From Vibrio sinaloensis DSM 21326 (GTDB taxonomy: Bacteria; Pseudomonadota; Gammaproteobacteria; Enterobacterales; Vibrionaceae), in assembly GCF_000189275.1 (NCBI RefSeq), contig NZ_AEVT01000059.1, positions 1 through 64,000 on the forward strand: a stretch of 64,000 nucleotides of DNA. The letters are read 5' to 3'. This document shows positions 63,568 to 64,000 of this stretch, piece by piece. A program made the translations under genes and the position numbers. A model generated the notes under the pieces. It did not search any database. It saw only the letters and a list, made by a program, of their open reading frames with translations, and was not told the DNA's origin. Position 1 is the first letter of the stretch. The number at the start of each line of letters is the position of its first letter.

Positions 63568-63684
63568 TTGTTTTTGCACATTGACAAGTGCGTTTGCTTT
63601 GTTGATGACACAAGCTCTCAAAACGGGTGAATTCAACTAACCTTATAAAATGCATCAAGCTATCTTTCTGAATAGGGGAGAGGT

Positions 63685-64000
63685 ATGAGGTTAGTGTTGT
63701 TATTGCTCGTCAGTGCCATGACTACCGCTGCATGGGCATACAGTGATAATTTGGAACACCGCGTTGTCATTGCTACATCAAAAGACTTAAACAGCCCACA
63801 AACACGGTACTTAACCAAGGTATACCGGGTTGCCTTTGAACGTTTGGGCAAATCCATGTCTTTGCGCCACTGTCCTTCGAAGCGCTGCACTTCCAAATCA
63901 ACCAGTCTAAGAGTCGACGGGGAACTCTCACGGGTTTACGACTATCAAGATCGACATCCGGAGCTTGTGCGCGTTAGTGAACCTCATTGGTCATCTGGTT
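63685..64000 (+). CDS. Periplasmic substrate-binding-type protein, truncated by window end
   Basis: An open frame from ATG 63685, preceded by GGGGAGAGG, runs to the window edge without a stop (105 codons seen). The N-terminus MRLVLLLLVSAMTTAAWA is a signal peptide. It continues VVIATSKDLNSPQTRYLTKVYRVAFERLG and then LRVDGELSRVYDYQDRHPELVRVSEPHW. This resembles orphan bacterial solute-binding (SBP family 3) proteins that carry a VDGELARI-type motif and are not always linked to transporters. The 3' end is missing. Confidence 0.75.
   Translation, partial: MRLVLLLLVSAMTTAAWAYSDNLEHRVVIATSKDLNSPQTRYLTKVYRVAFERLGKSMSLRHCPSKRCTSKSTSLRVDGELSRVYDYQDRHPELVRVSEPHWSSG

Noticed and set aside
1..64000. 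Search for tRNA, rRNA, insertion sequences, integrases, CRISPR arrays or attachment sites
   Set aside because: None could be recognised by eye; intergenic spaces are short and mostly explained by terminators and operators.

Overview
The window looks like part of the large chromosome of a Vibrio species. The housekeeping genes serC, metE/metR, ygiQ, hrpA, ohr/ohrR, azoR and torCA are recognisable by protein sequence, in the forms typical of marine gammaproteobacteria. Base composition is moderate, rho-independent terminators are frequent, and there is a dense set of chemotaxis and c-di-GMP genes. I see no insertion sequence, integrase, CRISPR array, rRNA or tRNA. The window starts at the end of an outer membrane protein gene and stops inside a periplasmic binding protein gene.

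Layout. (1) 1-3.2 kb: a small outer membrane barrel, then a receiver protein and a histidine kinase with a pseudo-receiver and a cyclic-nucleotide-binding-type domain. (2) 3.3-5.9 kb: a DUF945 protein and serC. (3) 5.95-18 kb: a complete accessory chemotaxis operon. Its order is a membrane protein with a CheZ-like motif, CheY, STAS, CheA, MCP, CheW, CheW, CheR, CheB and an EAL phosphodiesterase. A convergent second MCP has nearly the same duplicated sensor domain but a different output domain. (4) 18-26.8 kb: ygiQ, two tandem PAS/degenerate-GGDEF/EAL/CBS-like proteins and two small conserved genes. (5) 26.8-34.4 kb: metR-metE with visible MetR and MetJ operators, ohr-ohrR, a 3-methyladenine glycosylase, and a LysR regulator divergent from a monooxygenase/oxidoreductase pair. 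(6) 34.4-40 kb: torCA with FNR- and NarP-type sites, then dsbA with an upstream Cys/His-rich exported protein, and a META lipoprotein. (7) 40-45.3 kb: a membrane AraC regulator divergent from DUF805 and an exported protein, then a DUF2804/fatty-acid-hydroxylase pair divergent from a second AraC regulator. (8) 45.3-50.9 kb: a DUF2760-Hsp70-Hsp70 operon behind a sigma-32-like promoter. (9) 51-64 kb: a CHASE-GGDEF cyclase, an exonuclease, a TerB-like protein, a PhoD-like phosphatase with an acidic partner, a long MipA/OmpV protein, azoR, hrpA, two paralogous barrel proteins and a truncated binding protein gene.

Themes. Signalling dominates: one chemotaxis system, two MCPs, three EAL proteins and one active-looking diguanylate cyclase. 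The accessory CheA carries two 24-residue repeats resembling the MshEN c-di-GMP-binding motif, and its operon ends in an EAL protein. This suggests a kinase array tied to c-di-GMP. The heat-shock-type operon with two divergent Hsp70s and a membrane-anchored repeat protein is the best candidate for a poorly described system.
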